The notes: generated from the sequence alone by a model not told the origin. DNA of 64,000 bases from CAJXMH01 sp964001305 (GCA_964001305.1 CAXFAI010000007.1:96808-160807), one strand, 5' to 3'; numbered from the stretch's first letter, positions 43,255 through 53,210 are shown. Numbers and translations: made by a program.

Positions 43255-45534
43255 CCTATTCTTTTTATTTCCTAGTAATAGTAAAGGCAAAAGAGTAAGA
43301 TCTGTAACTACAGCAAAAACTAAAGTCATACAAACAAATAGGCCAATATAAAAAGTACTTAAAAAGTCCGAAAACAATAGGCTTCCAAAGCCACCCAATA
43401 GGATCAAGGTTGTTATAATAATTGCTTTTCCAGTAGATAAGAATGTTCTCCTTAAACCAAACAACCGACTTCTGCCATTTACCATTTCTTGTTTATAACG
43501 ACTTAAAAAATGAATGGTATCATCAACTGCAATACCAAAAGCGATGGTAAATACAATTGCTGTTGACATATTTAGAGCAATTCCTGCAAAGCCAATGTAC
43601 CCTGCTGTAATAAGAATAGGAAACAAATTCGGCACTAAACTTAAGAAAGCCATTTTTATCGATTTAAATAAAAAGCCCATGGACAAGCCAATTAAACCAA
43701 ATGCGATAAGTAAACCAAAAATCACATTCTGAGTTACATATCTTCCACTTCGATCAATGATGACAGGTGTTCCTGTTAATTGATAAGCCAAAATACTTGA
43801 ATCAATTTCAGACTGATAAAAGCGCTCCAAATCTTCATTTCGTTTTAGCATTTCCCGACTTCCAGGATCAACCATTCTACCGTATAATCGCCCCATTTTT
43901 CCATCATCCGCTACTAGCGCTCTCCACTCTTCACGGTCCTTCACTCTTTGAAGTTGCTTTTTTAAATACTCAAAGCGATTCTCATTATCGGTTAAGACAA
44001 AGTATTCTTCTTTTCCATTTCGCAAGGCTTGATTTAAATATTTGTATGGCAAACTTGGACTAAACAGTTGGTTAACTCCATAAGTTTCTGTTAAATAGGC
44101 TTCAAGCTTTACCACTTCCTTTAAAAACTTATAATCGTCTACTTGATAGTTTCCTTGCGGGATTACCGCTAATTCAAATGGTCTAATTCCCCCATAATGC
44201 TTTTGAAAGAAAGAAAGCTCAGCCATTAAATCTTGTCCTTCATCTAAATCTTGCATTAAAAAATAGTCAAACTTGATTCTTGAGGCGCCTACAATGGCAA
44301 TCACAGTCAATAGTAAATAGGCTATTAAAACTTTTTTTCTTTTTCTACAAAGCCAAATAAATATCCCTCCGAGTATGCTTTCCCATTGGTCCTGCAGTTT
44401 TTTGGCATTGGCAATTTTTGGTTTACCGATTAATAAAAATATGGAAGGAATAAACAAGATAGAAAGCACGAAGGCAATCAGAACTCCCAGAGCTGTAAAA
44501 ATTCCAAAATCTCTAATTGGTTCCATACTAACGCCAATTAGAGTTACAAATCCTAATGCTGTGGTTAGCGAAGTTAATAAAGTGGCTACTCCAACTTTTT
44601 TCAACATCAACTGAATAGCTGCTAATTGAGATTGGCCTTTGCGTATTTCTTCTAAATATTTGGAAACTAGATGTACAACATCTGACATACCGACCACCAG
44701 CATAATTACAGGAAGTAGCGTAGTCATCATATTCAATGGTTTTCCGCTTAATTGCATAAATCCCAAACTTGCAACTACAGCCAATAACACAGTAGCCAAA
44801 GGAATAAGTACTCCCCAAAATGACCTATAGGTAATGACTAAAAATAAAATGAGTACAAAGACTGAGATAATCATGAAAGTCAGAAACTCCTTTTTCATGA
44901 CCTCTATATACTCTAACTGACCAATTATTTTTCCCATTACATGATACTCTTCGAAGTCTTGCCTTTCAAGCATATTTCTCATTGAGATGGCCAATTCGTC
45001 TGACTTTTGCTTGGAAATCAGTTGAACATTCTTGACAAGAATAATCAGTGATTGATTTTCCAGATTAACCATATTGGCTATGGGCTGGGTAGTTGTAGCA
45101 ATTCGTAATGAATCTGTATGATATAAACTAGGTTTATCAGGATGAAAGAAAGACTTTTCTAAAGGTGCGAATGCACCTGCCTTAAATTCAAAATAATTTA
45201 AATCAAGGGGTGAAATTATTTCACGAAGGTGTGGCAGCGTTTGCAGGCTGTCATCAAACTCACTCAACTTTTTCAGAAATGAAGGATCAAAAATTCCATT
45301 AGAATTTCTAAATGCAAGAATTATAAAGTCGTTATCGTTTTCAAATCGATCTCGATACTCTTTAAAGAAAGCTAAATCCTGATCATCCTGTGGAAAAAAC
45401 TTTTCGAAATCGTAATCAAATTGTAATTGGCTAGCTCTAAAACCAAGAAAAAGCAACACCACAGTGAGAAAAGCTAATACAGCCTTTGCCCAACTTTTAT
45501 AATACCTTTCACCTTTGATAGATTTTTGACTCAA
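43237..45534 (-). CDS. MMPL/RND-superfamily exporter
   Basis: A 765-residue protein with 12 predicted helices in two similar halves. Each half has an extracytoplasmic domain after the first helix and a five-helix block. Signature stretches are MLVVGMSDVVHLVSKYLEEI (about 280) and AFGIAVDDTIHFLSRYKQEM in the second half, both with the proton-relay Asp of RND proteins. Such proteins export lipids or hydrophobic compounds. The substrate is unknown. Translation starts at TTG 45534, 6 bases after the peptide-binding lipoprotein, because no in-frame ATG lies nearby. Confidence 0.9.
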   Translation of the reverse strand: MSQKSIKGERYYKSWAKAVLAFLTVVLLFLGFRASQLQFDYDFEKFFPQDDQDLAFFKEYRDRFENDNDFIILAFRNSNGIFDPSFLKKLSEFDDSLQTLPHLREIISPLDLNYFEFKAGAFAPLEKSFFHPDKPSLYHTDSLRIATTTQPIANMVNLENQSLIILVKNVQLISKQKSDELAISMRNMLERQDFEEYHVMGKIIGQLEYIEVMKKEFLTFMIISVFVLILFLVITYRSFWGVLIPLATVLLAVVASLGFMQLSGKPLNMMTTLLPVIMLVVGMSDVVHLVSKYLEEIRKGQSQLAAIQLMLKKVGVATLLTSLTTALGFVTLIGVSMEPIRDFGIFTALGVLIAFVLSILFIPSIFLLIGKPKIANAKKLQDQWESILGGIFIWLCRKRKKVLIAYLLLTVIAIVGASRIKFDYFLMQDLDEGQDLMAELSFFQKHYGGIRPFELAVIPQGNYQVDDYKFLKEVVKLEAYLTETYGVNQLFSPSLPYKYLNQALRNGKEEYFVLTDNENRFEYLKKQLQRVKDREEWRALVADDGKMGRLYGRMVDPGSREMLKRNEDLERFYQSEIDSSILAYQLTGTPVIIDRSGRYVTQNVIFGLLIAFGLIGLSMGFLFKSIKMAFLSLVPNLFPILITAGYIGFAGIALNMSTAIVFTIAFGIAVDDTIHFLSRYKQEMVNGRSRLFGLRRTFLSTGKAIIITTLILLGGFGSLLFSDFLSTFYIGLFVCMTLVFAVVTDLTLLPLLLLGNKKNRSKTFV

Positions 45535-45540
45535 GTCATT

Positions 45541-47169
45541 TTAGTTTAGTGCTTTTCTTGCGTGTTTTAACACCAAAATATTCATTGGGTTCACTCCAAC
45601 TCCAGAAATACTTGGAGGAATGAAACGAACTACCTCATCGTAAAAGAGAGGAACAACTGGAGCTTCATCAATAATCAACTGATTCATTTTACGATAGAGC
45701 CCTTTTCTTTGGGCTAAGTCTGGCAATTTCATGGCTGCTTCATACAAACTATCGTACTGCTTACTTTGAAAATGGGTATAATTTGGTCCGTTGGGAGAAA
45801 AGTTTTTGGAATAAAACAAGGATAAATAATTCTCTGCATCAGGATAATCTGCTACCCATGACTTTCTAAAAAAGTCTTTTTTTCCAAAAGCAATCATTTC
45901 ATTATTTGTAGCTGCTTGGTTGACTTCAATTTGAATATCAAAACCAAATGCTTTAAGTTGATGCTGAATGTACTCGCACAAATCGATGTATTGCGCAGTT
46001 GTGCTTAAGGTAATAGTTGGAATTAAATTTCCTTTCATATATCCTGCTTTGGCCAAATAATAATAAACAGAATCCGCATTAAATTGATAGCCTTTTTGGC
46101 TTGAATCATAACTAGGTAAGCCTTTTGGAATAAAGCCTTGCTCCGCGGGAGTTCCCATATTGTTTCTCAGATACTTTAGCATTTTTTTTCGATCAAAACC
46201 AAAATTGATGGCTTTTCGGATCCATTTGTTTGAGACAATATTTGTTGAGTCGCTATTTAATAAAAATCCCAAATATTCTGTATTGAGATATGGACTTTTT
46301 ACGAGTTTAATTTTTGATTTATACTTAGAATTCAACTGACCAGTGGCATCTAATAATTCATCTTTGTAACTCCCTTTTAAACCCGATAAATAATCCATTT
46401 CACCTTTTAAAAACTTCAAAAAGCTTACTTCTTCATCTTTGGTAAAAGAAATAGCTAAAGCATCTAAATAAGGTAAATAGTTCCCTTCAGTATCTTTTTC
46501 GAAATAGTTGTCATTCTTTAGCAAAACAAGCTTGCTTCCCTCCTTCCAATATTTAAATTTAAAAGGCCCAGTTCCTATGGGATGAGCACGAAAATCATTC
46601 TCATTCTTAAGTATCACTTTTTCTGGAACAACTGAGCAATAAGCCATACTTAAAATACCCAAAAAAGGTGGAAAAGGATGTTGTAATTTAATTTCTAAAA
46701 CTGAGTCATTCACCGCCACAATATCCAGTGTTCCACTTTCTGTTCTTCGAACAGAATTCATGACCCATTTACCTGGAGAGAGCAATTTTTGGTCGACCAA
46801 ACGATTCAAAGAGTAAACAAAATCTTTTGCTTTTACTCTTTGTTCTTCCCTTGAAACAAATACTGGTGAATCATGAAAATAAACATCATTTCTTAACACA
46901 AATTGATAGCGTAAACCACTATCTAAAACTTTCCATGATTTGGCTATACAGGCTTGTATGTTCAATTCTTCATCCATTTGAACAAGCCCATTAAACAAAT
47001 GCCCAACGGTACTCACATTTTCTAAGCTTCTTGCAAATGCAGGGTCTAAAGAAGATACCCCTTCAGAAATATTATACCTAAATATTTGTTTGCTTTGATC
47101 AATCTCGTATTGATGACAAGCCGAAAAAATTAGACTAAATAAGATTAGGATATGCCATGAAAATCTCAT
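45541..47169 (-). CDS. Oligopeptide-type ABC substrate-binding lipoprotein (SBP family 5)
   Basis: A 542-residue lipoprotein. The lipobox is IFSACHQ, Cys at about 18. The SBP family 5 signature lies near residues 70-120 (DEELNIQACIAKSWKVLDSGLRYQFVLRNDVYFHD). The typical HPIGTGPFKFKYWKEGSKLVLLKNDNYFE follows near 200. It would capture peptides or similar solutes for an ABC importer, but no permease or ATPase genes are adjacent. Its neighbour is an RND exporter. TAGTTTTA lies exactly 4 bases before its ATG, a near-match to the -7 element. Confidence 0.92.
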   Translation of the reverse strand: MRFSWHILILFSLIFSACHQYEIDQSKQIFRYNISEGVSSLDPAFARSLENVSTVGHLFNGLVQMDEELNIQACIAKSWKVLDSGLRYQFVLRNDVYFHDSPVFVSREEQRVKAKDFVYSLNRLVDQKLLSPGKWVMNSVRRTESGTLDIVAVNDSVLEIKLQHPFPPFLGILSMAYCSVVPEKVILKNENDFRAHPIGTGPFKFKYWKEGSKLVLLKNDNYFEKDTEGNYLPYLDALAISFTKDEEVSFLKFLKGEMDYLSGLKGSYKDELLDATGQLNSKYKSKIKLVKSPYLNTEYLGFLLNSDSTNIVSNKWIRKAINFGFDRKKMLKYLRNNMGTPAEQGFIPKGLPSYDSSQKGYQFNADSVYYYLAKAGYMKGNLIPTITLSTTAQYIDLCEYIQHQLKAFGFDIQIEVNQAATNNEMIAFGKKDFFRKSWVADYPDAENYLSLFYSKNFSPNGPNYTHFQSKQYDSLYEAAMKLPDLAQRKGLYRKMNQLIIDEAPVVPLFYDEVVRFIPPSISGVGVNPMNILVLKHARKALN

Positions 47170-47208
47170 GCGATAAAACTAAGCAATGCATCGATTTTGA
47201 GGTAGTGC

Positions 47209-47592
47209 TTATTTCGGATTCTTAAAAGTTAAAAGCCATGCCAAAGCCTTTTCTTCATTTCCAAAAATTTGAAATGGGTATTGGGGTTTTAAGATTCGTT
47301 TTACAAAATTTGATTCAATTCGGTGAGGAATACTTTTTACAACAATTGCTTCGGCAATTTTCATTTCAGCTCGTTCTTTACTTAAAAAGGCATCTCTTGT
47401 AGAATTTTTAAGTATTCCTCCTTCTTCAAAAACAACAAGAAACAAACCTTTTGTTACGCCAAACTTTTCTCGGTAGACTCTTAAATTTTCCTCTAAATCC
47501 TTTTTATCTGGAGTAATATTTTTCTTGGTAACCACCTTAATGATTCCATAATCTATTTGTTCAACAAAAGAAATGTTTGTTTCTACTATCAT
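47209..47592 (-). CDS. Hypothetical STAS/SpoIIAA-like protein
   Basis: A 127-residue soluble protein of alternating beta/alpha character: IVETNISFVEQIDYGIIKVV, then LRVYREKFGVTKGLFLVVFEEGG, a helix with REAFLSK-like charge (RDAFLSKERAEMKIAEAIVVKS) and FQIFGNEEKALAWLL. The closing block resembles small STAS-like proteins common in Bacteroidota (SpoIIAA-like or DUF7793), in which F-x-x-E-x-x-A-x-x-WL ends the domain. The match is from memory and tentative. The ATG at 47592 is chosen over a TTG at 47628. It may serve partner-switching signalling (inference). Confidence 0.7.
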   Translation of the reverse strand: MIVETNISFVEQIDYGIIKVVTKKNITPDKKDLEENLRVYREKFGVTKGLFLVVFEEGGILKNSTRDAFLSKERAEMKIAEAIVVKSIPHRIESNFVKRILKPQYPFQIFGNEEKALAWLLTFKNPK

Positions 47593-47728
47593 TTGAGTTA
47601 AAGCTAAGAAAATCAAATAAGTACACAATAGAATAATTACTCTATGGTAATTTGCTTATTGTTTTTTTCCATCCAAGGGTAAATGTACTATTTACATTCT
47701 TGAAAGTCGCATTCCAATTCACTCTTCT

Positions 47729-47736
47729 TATTTTTG
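47729..47736 (+). promoter_or_regulatory. -7 element, N4 before hemN
   Basis: TATTTTTG, then four bases, then the GTG start at 47741. This predicts a leaderless hemN transcript beginning with GUG. Confidence 0.5.
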
Positions 47737-47740
47737 TTTC

Positions 47741-49096
47741 GTGAAAAGTTTGATTCGGAAATATAATATACCAGGTCCTCGATACACTTCTTATCCAACT
47801 GTTCCGTATTGGGATGAAAAAGGAATTGAATTAGGTGCATGGAAAGAAAGTGTAAAAAAGTCGTTTGAAGAAAGTAATGAGACCGAAGGAATAAGTCTTT
47901 ACATTCATTTACCTTTTTGCGAAAGCTTATGCACGTTTTGTGGTTGCAATAAGCGAATTACAAAAAATCATGCTGTTGAGGAGCCCTATATTCAGGCTTT
48001 GCTAAAAGAATGGAAGCTTTACTGCGATTTATTTAACGAAACACCTATTATTTCAGAGCTTCATTTAGGTGGAGGAACTCCCACTTTTTTTAGTCCTGAT
48101 GAATTAGATAAAATGTTGGAAGGGATTTTTAAGCGAGCTAAAAAGTCAGAACATTTTGCATTTAGTTTTGAAGGTCACCCTAATAATACCAAAGAGGAAC
48201 ATTTGGCTGTTTTTGCCAAACATGGTTTTAAACGAGCAAGTTATGGAGTGCAAGATTTAGACTTAAAGGTTCAACAAGCGATTAATCGCATACAGCCTTA
48301 CGCTAATGTTAAAAAAGTAGATGAATTGAGTCGTAAAAATGGCTTTGATTCCATCAGTTTTGATTTGGTTTTTGGTTTACCTCATCAAACCAAAGCCAAT
48401 GTAATTAACACCATTGAGAAGATTAGTGAACTTAAGCCCGAACGAATTGCCTACTACAGCTACGCTCATGTTCCATGGATAAAAGGCAATGGACAAAGGG
48501 GATTTGATGAAAATGACTTACCTAAAAACGAAGAAAAACGTGAGCTTTATGAGGTAGGCTATCAAATGCTTCTTGATAAAGGTTACCACGAAATAGGCAT
48601 GGATCACTTTGCACTGGAGCACGACAGTATGTATAAAGCAATGGAATCTAAAAGCCTTCACAGAAATTTTATGGGATATACGGCTTCTAAAACACAACTT
48701 ATGGTTGGTATAGGTGTTTCTAGTATTGGTGATTCTTGGTATGCATTTGCTCAAAATGAAAAATCAATTGAAGATTACTACAAAGCTTTAGAAGAAGATA
48801 GGATTCCCATCTTTAGAGGCCACCTTTTAAGTGAAGAAGATTTAAGAATAAGAACACACATTTTAAATTTAATGTGTCACTTCGAAAGCAATTGGAATTC
48901 AGATGAAGCTGATTTTAAACAAGAAATTAAAGTCCGATTAGCCGAAATGATTCAAGATGGTTTGGTTGAAGTAAATGAAGAAAACATTATTGTTAGTGAG
49001 GCAGGCAGACCGTTTGTAAGAAATGTTTGTATGGCTTTTGATTTAAGAATGTTACGAAACAAACCCAGTACTCAACTATTTTCAATGACGGTATGA
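47741..49096 (+). CDS. hemN: Oxygen-independent coproporphyrinogen III oxidase
   Basis: A 451-residue radical-SAM enzyme that decarboxylates coproporphyrinogen III to protoporphyrinogen IX. The iron-sulfur motif C-x3-C-x2-C-x-C is visible in HLPFCESLCTFCGCNKRITK (about 55-74). It is preceded by YNIPGPRYTSYPTVPYW, the hallmark of true HemN rather than HemW. ELHLGGGTPTFFS and MDHFALEHDS follow. The start is GTG 47741. Its stop overlaps the hemG start (ATGA), so the two are translationally coupled. Confidence 0.96.
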   Translation: MKSLIRKYNIPGPRYTSYPTVPYWDEKGIELGAWKESVKKSFEESNETEGISLYIHLPFCESLCTFCGCNKRITKNHAVEEPYIQALLKEWKLYCDLFNETPIISELHLGGGTPTFFSPDELDKMLEGIFKRAKKSEHFAFSFEGHPNNTKEEHLAVFAKHGFKRASYGVQDLDLKVQQAINRIQPYANVKKVDELSRKNGFDSISFDLVFGLPHQTKANVINTIEKISELKPERIAYYSYAHVPWIKGNGQRGFDENDLPKNEEKRELYEVGYQMLLDKGYHEIGMDHFALEHDSMYKAMESKSLHRNFMGYTASKTQLMVGIGVSSIGDSWYAFAQNEKSIEDYYKALEEDRIPIFRGHLLSEEDLRIRTHILNLMCHFESNWNSDEADFKQEIKVRLAEMIQDGLVEVNEENIIVSEAGRPFVRNVCMAFDLRMLRNKPSTQLFSMTV

Positions 49097-50445
49097 TTGC
49101 CATTTTAGGAGGTGGAATTAGCGGTTTAAGTCTAGCTTATCAATTAAAGAAACAACAGAAAGAGTTTGTCATCATTGAAGCCGACAAATGGGGCGGTAAA
49201 ATTCAAAGTGTTCAAGAAAATGGATTTACTTATGAATTAGGACCCAACACAGTTCTAATTAACAATAAGGCCATCAAATCCATTTTAGATGAACTTCAAT
49301 TGAGTTATGAAATCATTCAACCCAATGAAGAGGCAGTTAAGAATCGCTTTGTTTTAAAAAATGGAAAGATTGAAGCCATACCCAATTCCTTTAGCTCTGC
49401 TTGGAAAAGTAAATTATTTAAGGCTTCAACACTAGCTAGTATTTTAAAAGAACCTTTCAAAAAAGCGAAAAACGGTGAAGCAGATGAGAGTTTGGCTGAT
49501 TTTAGCCGACGGCGTTTTGGCAATCAAATTTATGAGGACTTTATTACTCCATTTGTTAGTGGAATATATGCTGGCGACCCTGAAAAAATGAGCATTAATC
49601 ATACGCTTGCCATTTTAAAAGAAGCGGAATTAAACCATGGAAGTGTTTTAAAAGGAATGCCTAAAATCATAAAAGCTAAAAAGCAATTAAATGAAGAGTA
49701 TCAGCTTCCTAAGCAAAAGATATTCACGTTTAAAAATGGGCTTCAAAAACTGGTTGACGCTATAGTAAATACACTTGGTGATAAAGAAAAAATAATTGCT
49801 CAAATAAATCAGATTGAAAAAGTTGAAAATGGCTATTCATTATTAATCAATGATGGTAAAAACGAACAAAAATTATTTGCAACTCAAGTAGTATCCACAA
49901 TACCTGCATTTCATTTGGCTAAAATTTGTCATTCCATGTCCCCTAGCTTAAATAAAGCTTTGAATCAAATAAATTACGTTCCGGCAGTAGTCATGCACTG
50001 GGCCTTTCCTAAAAAAAATATAGGTTTTCAAAAAGCCGCTTTCGGAATTCTTAGTCGCAGAGACGAAAAAGTGCCCTTTTTAGGCGTTTTGTTTAATTCG
50101 AGATTTTTTCCTCATCAGGCCCCTGCCAATCAAGAGTTGATTACTGTAATTTCAGGTGGCTACAAACAGCATGAAATTTTATCTCAAACTAATCATCAGA
50201 TTCTTGAAGAAGTGGAGCAATCATTACGAGAGCTTTTGAAAATTAAGGGAGAACCAAGCCTAAAACGCATTCAACGATGGGATAAAGGAATTCCACAATA
50301 TGAAGTAGGACATCAAGAACTCTTAAATGAAATCAACTCCTTCGAATCATTAAACTCAGGATTTCACATTCAAGGTAACTTCAGAGGAGGGATTTCTGTC
50401 AGCGATTGCATTCAAAAATCAGTTGAACTAGCACTCAAACTATAA
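49093..50445 (+). CDS. hemG: Protoporphyrinogen oxidase (FAD, HemY type)
   Basis: A 450-residue flavoprotein that oxidises protoporphyrinogen IX to protoporphyrin IX. The N-terminal IAILGGGISGLSLAYQLKKQ binds FAD, and ADKWGGKIQSVQENGFTYELGPNTVL is the family signature. FVSGIYAGDPEKMSI and the C-terminal GNFRGGISVSDCIQKS complete it. It is the HemY class in B. subtilis naming. It follows hemN with a 4-base overlap, giving consecutive steps of haem synthesis. A YdcF-like gene lies 4 bases downstream. Confidence 0.95.
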   Translation: MIAILGGGISGLSLAYQLKKQQKEFVIIEADKWGGKIQSVQENGFTYELGPNTVLINNKAIKSILDELQLSYEIIQPNEEAVKNRFVLKNGKIEAIPNSFSSAWKSKLFKASTLASILKEPFKKAKNGEADESLADFSRRRFGNQIYEDFITPFVSGIYAGDPEKMSINHTLAILKEAELNHGSVLKGMPKIIKAKKQLNEEYQLPKQKIFTFKNGLQKLVDAIVNTLGDKEKIIAQINQIEKVENGYSLLINDGKNEQKLFATQVVSTIPAFHLAKICHSMSPSLNKALNQINYVPAVVMHWAFPKKNIGFQKAAFGILSRRDEKVPFLGVLFNSRFFPHQAPANQELITVISGGYKQHEILSQTNHQILEEVEQSLRELLKIKGEPSLKRIQRWDKGIPQYEVGHQELLNEINSFESLNSGFHIQGNFRGGISVSDCIQKSVELALKL

Positions 50446-50449
50446 AAAG

Positions 50450-51211
50450 ATGTTTTTTTATCTCTCCAAGTTTATTGAATTTATTGTTGACCCATACATC
50501 TGGTTTTTCATCATTGCCATATTGGCCTATCGCAAAATGAGCAAAGGAAAAGCAAAGCGTTTATTCTTAGGTGCTTTAGTGATTTTGTATCTTTTTTCTA
50601 ATAAGTTTTTGTTTAGTGAAATGTCAATGGCTTGGGAACCGGATGGCAAGCACAAAAACGAACTCAAAGCAGAATATGAAGTTGCCATAGTGTTAGGTGG
50701 TGTTGCAGGAATTGATAAAGCACATATGCAATTACACTTTTACGAAAATGCAGAACGAATATTTAATGTACTTCCTCTTTACTTTGAAGGAAGAGTAAAA
50801 AAGATTCTTTTGTCTGGAGGTTCTGGACGTCTATTTAGTCGTGAGGAAGAAGCAACTATTTTGCAAGACTACTTATTACAAATTGGCGTTAAAGTAGAAG
50901 ATTTAATCATTGAGAATAAATCTAGAAATACTTTTGAAAATGCCCTATTTAGCACACAAAAACTAAAAGAGGAGCAAATAAATGGGCCAATTTTATTATC
51001 CACTTCTGCGACTCATATGAAACGCTCATACTTGTGCTTTAAAAAACAAGGACTTGAAGTAGAACCTTTTCCTGTAGATCATGTTATCGAGGAGCGTATA
51101 TTTCATTTTGATACTTTATTTCTACCCAAATCTTCCGTACTAAATAAGTGGTATTGGTTGTTACACGAATGGGTGGGAATTGTTGTTTATTCATTAATGG
51201 GGTATTGCTAG
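50450..51211 (+). CDS. YdcF/ElyC-like DUF218 membrane protein
   Basis: A 253-residue protein. One to two N-terminal helices are followed by a DUF218 domain from about 75: YEVAIVLGGVAGID, VKKILLSGGSGRLFSREEEA, ENKSRNTFENALFS and ILLSTSATHMKRSYLCFKKQGLEV. The family includes E. coli SanA/ElyC, linked with envelope synthesis, but the reaction is unknown. It is third in the hemN-hemG operon. Confidence 0.88.
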   Translation: MFFYLSKFIEFIVDPYIWFFIIAILAYRKMSKGKAKRLFLGALVILYLFSNKFLFSEMSMAWEPDGKHKNELKAEYEVAIVLGGVAGIDKAHMQLHFYENAERIFNVLPLYFEGRVKKILLSGGSGRLFSREEEATILQDYLLQIGVKVEDLIIENKSRNTFENALFSTQKLKEEQINGPILLSTSATHMKRSYLCFKKQGLEVEPFPVDHVIEERIFHFDTLFLPKSSVLNKWYWLLHEWVGIVVYSLMGYC

Positions 51212-51234
51212 TAGACAACTAAAATAGTTTTATT

Positions 51235-51242
51235 TACGTTTG
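51235..51242 (+). promoter_or_regulatory. -7 promoter element
   Basis: TACGTTTG, 27 bases before the ATG at 51270. An in-frame TTG at 51240 lies within it and is not used as the start. Confidence 0.5.
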
Positions 51243-51269
51243 TACATTATTAACCTTAAATTATTGCAT

Positions 51270-52196
51270 ATGAAACAATTATTACAATTTACAATTCTCT
51301 TTTTATTCGGTCTTTCTGTAAAGGCACAAACCACAGTTAGTATTGTTGCTGATAAAGACAACACTTTATTTGAATCTGCAACAGGTAGTTTAAGCAACGG
51401 TGCAGGTGATGAATTATTTACCGGTAAAACAAACAATGGTGAAATCAGAAGAACTTTACTTCATTTTGATTTTAGTTCCATTCCTGCGAACGCGACTATC
51501 AGTTCGGTAAGTTTAAGTTTACAAGTAACCAAACAAAGAGGTGGTTCGCATTCAGTTGCATTAAGAAGACTTACCTCAGACTGGGGTGAAGGAACATCAA
51601 ATGCTTCTGGACAAGGTGGCGGTGGTACTTCTGCTACAAGCGGAGATGCTACTTGGGTTCATACTTTTTTTAATACGAGTACATGGAATACAAATGGAGG
51701 TGACTTTGTCAGTCAAGTTTCTGGAACTACCACAGTTAGTGGAAACGGTGCCATTAGTATTACTGACCCACAAATGATAATTGATGTACAAAATTGGGTT
51801 GACGGAACCAATTTAAATTTTGGATGGCTAATTATTGGCGATGAAGGTCAAAATGCTTCTGCAAAACGATTTGCGTCTAGAGAGCATATTACCAATACCT
51901 TCAGACCTACTTTAACCATTACTTATAATACTTCTACTTCTATAGAAGAAAAAACAGTAGTTGCTGAAAAGTTATTTTATCCAAATCCTGTAAATGAGCA
52001 ACTAAACTTATCAATTGATTTAAGTCAGTTTCAATCTCAATTAAGAATAATTGGAATTGATGGAAAAGTGGTTCAAGAAACTGCCTTAGAAAGTTCTGCT
52101 TCAATTAATGTGAGTGATTTAGCACAAGGTATTTACTTTTTAGAATTAACCGACTTAAATGGAAATATTCGATTAAGTAAGTTTATCAAACAATAA
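51270..52196 (+). CDS. DNRLRE-domain secreted protein, type IX cargo
   Basis: A 308-residue protein. The signal peptide (1-20) ends GLSVKAQ. A DNRLRE-type beta-sandwich (about 22-220) has VADKDNTLFESATGSLSNGAGDELFTGKT, RRTLLHFDFSSIPANATISSVSL and LRRLTSDWGEGTSN. A C-terminal type A sorting domain (about 235-308: KLFYPNPVNEQLNLSIDL to RLSKFIKQ) ends it. It is predicted to be exported by the type IX system and attached to, or released from, the cell surface. The ligand is unknown. It ends in a bidirectional terminator shared with sucD. Confidence 0.9.
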   Translation: MKQLLQFTILFLFGLSVKAQTTVSIVADKDNTLFESATGSLSNGAGDELFTGKTNNGEIRRTLLHFDFSSIPANATISSVSLSLQVTKQRGGSHSVALRRLTSDWGEGTSNASGQGGGGTSATSGDATWVHTFFNTSTWNTNGGDFVSQVSGTTTVSGNGAISITDPQMIIDVQNWVDGTNLNFGWLIIGDEGQNASAKRFASREHITNTFRPTLTITYNTSTSIEEKTVVAEKLFYPNPVNEQLNLSIDLSQFQSQLRIIGIDGKVVQETALESSASINVSDLAQGIYFLELTDLNGNIRLSKFIKQ

Positions 52197-52210
52197 TAAA
52201 ACAGTCCAAT

Positions 52211-52243
52211 AAAAAAGGCGCATCAGTTGATGCGCCTTTTTTT
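52211..52243. terminator. Bidirectional intrinsic terminator
   Basis: A long perfect stem, AAAAAAGGCGCATCA (52211-52225) with TGATGCGCCTTTTTT, has a two-base GT gap at the apex. T runs follow on the plus strand and, by symmetry, on the minus strand. It serves the convergent DNRLRE gene and sucD. Confidence 0.93.
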
Positions 52244-52265
52244 ATGTACAGAATTTATTTAATTC

Positions 52266-53144
52266 TTAAGCATTCACTTTCATTGCTTCTGCCATCATTT
52301 TTCCAATCTCAGCTGGAGACTCAGCTACGCTTACTCCACAAGCTCTTAAGATTTTCATTTTAGCAGCAGCTGTATCGTCCGCTCCACCTACAATCGCTCC
52401 TGCATGTCCCATGGTTCTTCCTGCTGGTGCTGTTTGACCAGCAATAAAACCAACTACAGGCTTAGTTCCATTTTCCTTAATCCAATGAGCAGCATCCGCT
52501 TCCATTGAACCTCCAATCTCTCCAATCATTATGATACCTTCCGTAGCCGGATCATTCATTAACATTTCTACAGCTTCTTTTGTTGTAGTTCCAATGATTG
52601 GGTCACCACCAATTCCGATTGCTGTTGTAATTCCCATACCAGCTTTTACTACTTGATCAGCAGCTTCATAAGTTAAAGTACCTGATTTAGAAACGATACC
52701 AATATTACCCGCTTTAAAAACAAAGCCTGGCATAATTCCTACTTTGGCTTCTCCCGGGGTAATAACTCCTGGACAGTTAGGACCAACTAATCGACAATTT
52801 TTATCGGCAATGTAATTCTTAACTGTTATCATGTCTTTGGTAGGAATACCTTCCGTAATACAAATGATCACTTCTATTCCTGCATCAGCAGCTTCCATAA
52901 TAGCATCTGCAGCAAATGCTGGCGGAACAAAAATGATAGAAACATTCGCTCCAGCTTTTTGTACAGCATCTTCAACGGTGTTAAATACTGGTTTATCGAG
53001 ATGTGTTTGACCGCCTTTGCCAGGGGTAACACCACCTACTACATTAGTACCGTATTCAATCATTTGACCAGCGTGAAATGTACCTTCACTTCCTGTAAAG
53101 CCTTGAACTATAACTTTAGAATCTTTATTTACTAAAACACTCAT
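52266..53144 (-). CDS. sucD: Succinyl-CoA ligase (ADP-forming), alpha subunit
   Basis: A 292-residue TCA-cycle subunit that carries the phosphohistidine intermediate. VIVQGFTGSEGTFHAGQMIEYGTNVVGGVTPGKGG opens the CoA-binding Rossmann domain. LVGPNCPGVITPGEAKVGIMPG and the active-site GRTMGHAGAIVGG (His) are intact. It is encoded alone: the beta subunit gene sucC is not adjacent, as is common in this phylum. A TTTG-N20-TAATTTTG promoter lies upstream. Confidence 0.97.
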   Translation of the reverse strand: MSVLVNKDSKVIVQGFTGSEGTFHAGQMIEYGTNVVGGVTPGKGGQTHLDKPVFNTVEDAVQKAGANVSIIFVPPAFAADAIMEAADAGIEVIICITEGIPTKDMITVKNYIADKNCRLVGPNCPGVITPGEAKVGIMPGFVFKAGNIGIVSKSGTLTYEAADQVVKAGMGITTAIGIGGDPIIGTTTKEAVEMLMNDPATEGIIMIGEIGGSMEADAAHWIKENGTKPVVGFIAGQTAPAGRTMGHAGAIVGGADDTAAAKMKILRACGVSVAESPAEIGKMMAEAMKVNA

Positions 53145-53178
53145 TTATTTGGTTTTGAATATGCGTTAAAATGGTAAC

Positions 53179-53210
53179 CAAAATTATACTTTTCGGGCTT
53201 GGCTTGCAAA
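53179..53210 (-). promoter_or_regulatory. Bacteroidota-type promoter of sucD
   Basis: On the minus strand TTTG (53210-53207), a 20-base spacer and TAATTTTG (53186-53179) match both promoter boxes. The leader to the ATG is about 30 bases. Confidence 0.7.

Noticed and set aside
44528..44818. Minus-strand 96-codon open frame
   Set aside because: It runs entirely inside the MMPL exporter gene in another frame and encodes a low-complexity, Cys/Tyr-rich product with no domain.
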